A stretch of DNA of 64,000 nt. Source: Anthopleura xanthogrammica (Eukaryota; Cnidaria; Anthozoa; Actiniaria; Actiniidae). Below the pieces are notes generated by a model, which did not search any database, was not told where the DNA came from, and saw nothing but the letters and a program-made list of their open reading frames with translations. The translations under genes and the position numbers were made by a program. The DNA lies in NCBI GenBank assembly GCA_964019055.1, contig OZ025207.1, positions 7,243,501 through 7,307,500 on the forward strand, written 5' to 3'. Positions 63,746 to 64,000 of the stretch are shown here, one piece after another; within the stretch, counting starts at the first letter, position 1, and each line of letters begins with the position of its first letter.

Positions 63746-64000
63746 TTTTAACCCTAACAATGAGGTTTTTTGCTGATGGGATGAGTTTTTTGCCAAAAAC
63801 ACCACATTATTGCTGATGAAAAAAACGTATTGGCTGAAAACACGAGGTTTTGGCTGATAAAATGAAGTTTTTGATGAGAAAATGAGATTTTTGGTGAAAA
63901 AAGGTGTTTTTTGCTAAACATTTTTTTTTGGCTAAGAATTTTCTTTGGCCGATAACACGACGTTTTCACTGCTAAAAGCACATTTTGGGCGCGAACAGCA
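63746..64000. repeat. Partial monomer at the right edge
   Basis: The last phase box is at 63746 and the copy runs into subunit 13 (GGGCGCGAACAGCA) at the window end. It has the CACGAGGTTTTGG, TTTTTGATGAG and GCTAAACAT states. The array continues to the right. Confidence 0.93.

Larger units (their letters stand above)
1..64000. repeat. Continuous tandem satellite array, ~317-bp monomer, ~201 complete copies
   Basis: The same sequence recurs head to tail from first to last base at a spacing of 317 bp. I phased it on the conserved box TTTTAACCCTAACAATGAGG, which I located for example at 174, 491, 808, 1125, 13161, 13478, 34082, 34399 and 63746. Most steps are exactly 317 bp; others are 316, 318, 319 or 320. 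Two monomers are clearly short (297 bp at 12231 and 182 bp at 40414). All copies have the same orientation and I saw no inversion, transposon or unique insert. This is the organisation of eukaryotic satellite DNA, where unequal crossing-over and gene conversion keep copies alike. Centromeric, subtelomeric or heterochromatic location cannot be decided from the window. Confidence 0.97.

Noticed and set aside
174..63981. Recurring 75- and 106-codon minus-strand frames in almost every monomer as a tandem gene family.
   Set aside because: Two different frames are open in the same DNA, 1-bp indels between copies break or join them freely, and stops cluster only in the phase box. The T/A-tract design removes minus-strand stops. 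No start context, domain or codon-position signal supports coding.
1..64000. CRISPR array.
   Set aside because: Spacing of 20 bp or 317 bp, degenerate units and no unique spacers between conserved repeats; all sequence belongs to the repeat itself.
1..64000. Bacterial or phage origin with iterons.
   Set aside because: About 20-bp direct repeats resemble iterons, but ~3200 degenerate units over 64 kb with a 317-bp superperiod and no gene do not fit any known replicon. A eukaryotic satellite is far more likely.

Overview
The whole 64-kb window is one uninterrupted tandem satellite array. I find no gene, RNA gene, transposon, CRISPR array or other unique sequence. The monomer is about 317 bp, always in the same orientation, with about 201 complete copies (arithmetic: first phase box at 174, last at 63746) plus a partial copy at each edge. 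One hand-counted monomer is about 36% GC, with clearly more G than C on the + strand. A 317-bp satellite with higher-order repeats and no genes over 64 kb points to eukaryotic heterochromatin (centromeric, pericentromeric, subtelomeric or sex-chromosome) from a long-read assembly. The sequence does not identify the species, and I do not guess one. Each monomer carries a TTAGGG-type telomere-like motif, which fits but does not prove a TTAGGG-telomere lineage.

The array has three nested levels. Level 1: each monomer is itself 16 degenerate units of about 20 bp, each a T-tract, a G/C-containing core such as GGTGAG or GCTGA, then an A-tract. Level 2: the 317-bp monomer, which contains a near-invariant telomere-like box, a variable T-rich segment and a repeated dyad motif. 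Level 3: higher-order repeats (HORs) of 2, 3, 4, 6 or 8 monomers, whose type changes along the window.

Layout: 1-16016 is mostly monomeric, with scattered small duplications. 16017-18550 is a tetramer present twice. 18551-23303 is transitional, with several 318-bp monomers and a dimer. 23304-34715 is a trimer domain (951 bp; types C-A-B) with dimeric interruptions and a final apparently perfect 317-bp duplication. 34716-37245 is a 1265-bp tetramer present twice. 37246-42814 is a nested tetramer/heptamer domain with a chimeric 182-bp monomer at the junction. 42815-44715 is irregular. 44716-47884 is a tetramer present 2.5 times. 47885-55502 is a composite domain with N-O-L-O modules flanking a run of four like monomers. 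55503-59624 is dimeric. 59625-64000 contains an octamer-spaced (2535 bp) repeat.

The many open reading frames on the minus strand (typically 75 and 106 codons, up to 333) recur once per monomer in two frames. They are best explained by T/A-tract composition and the lack of TTA/CTA/TCA on the + strand outside the phase box. I do not call any of them as genes.
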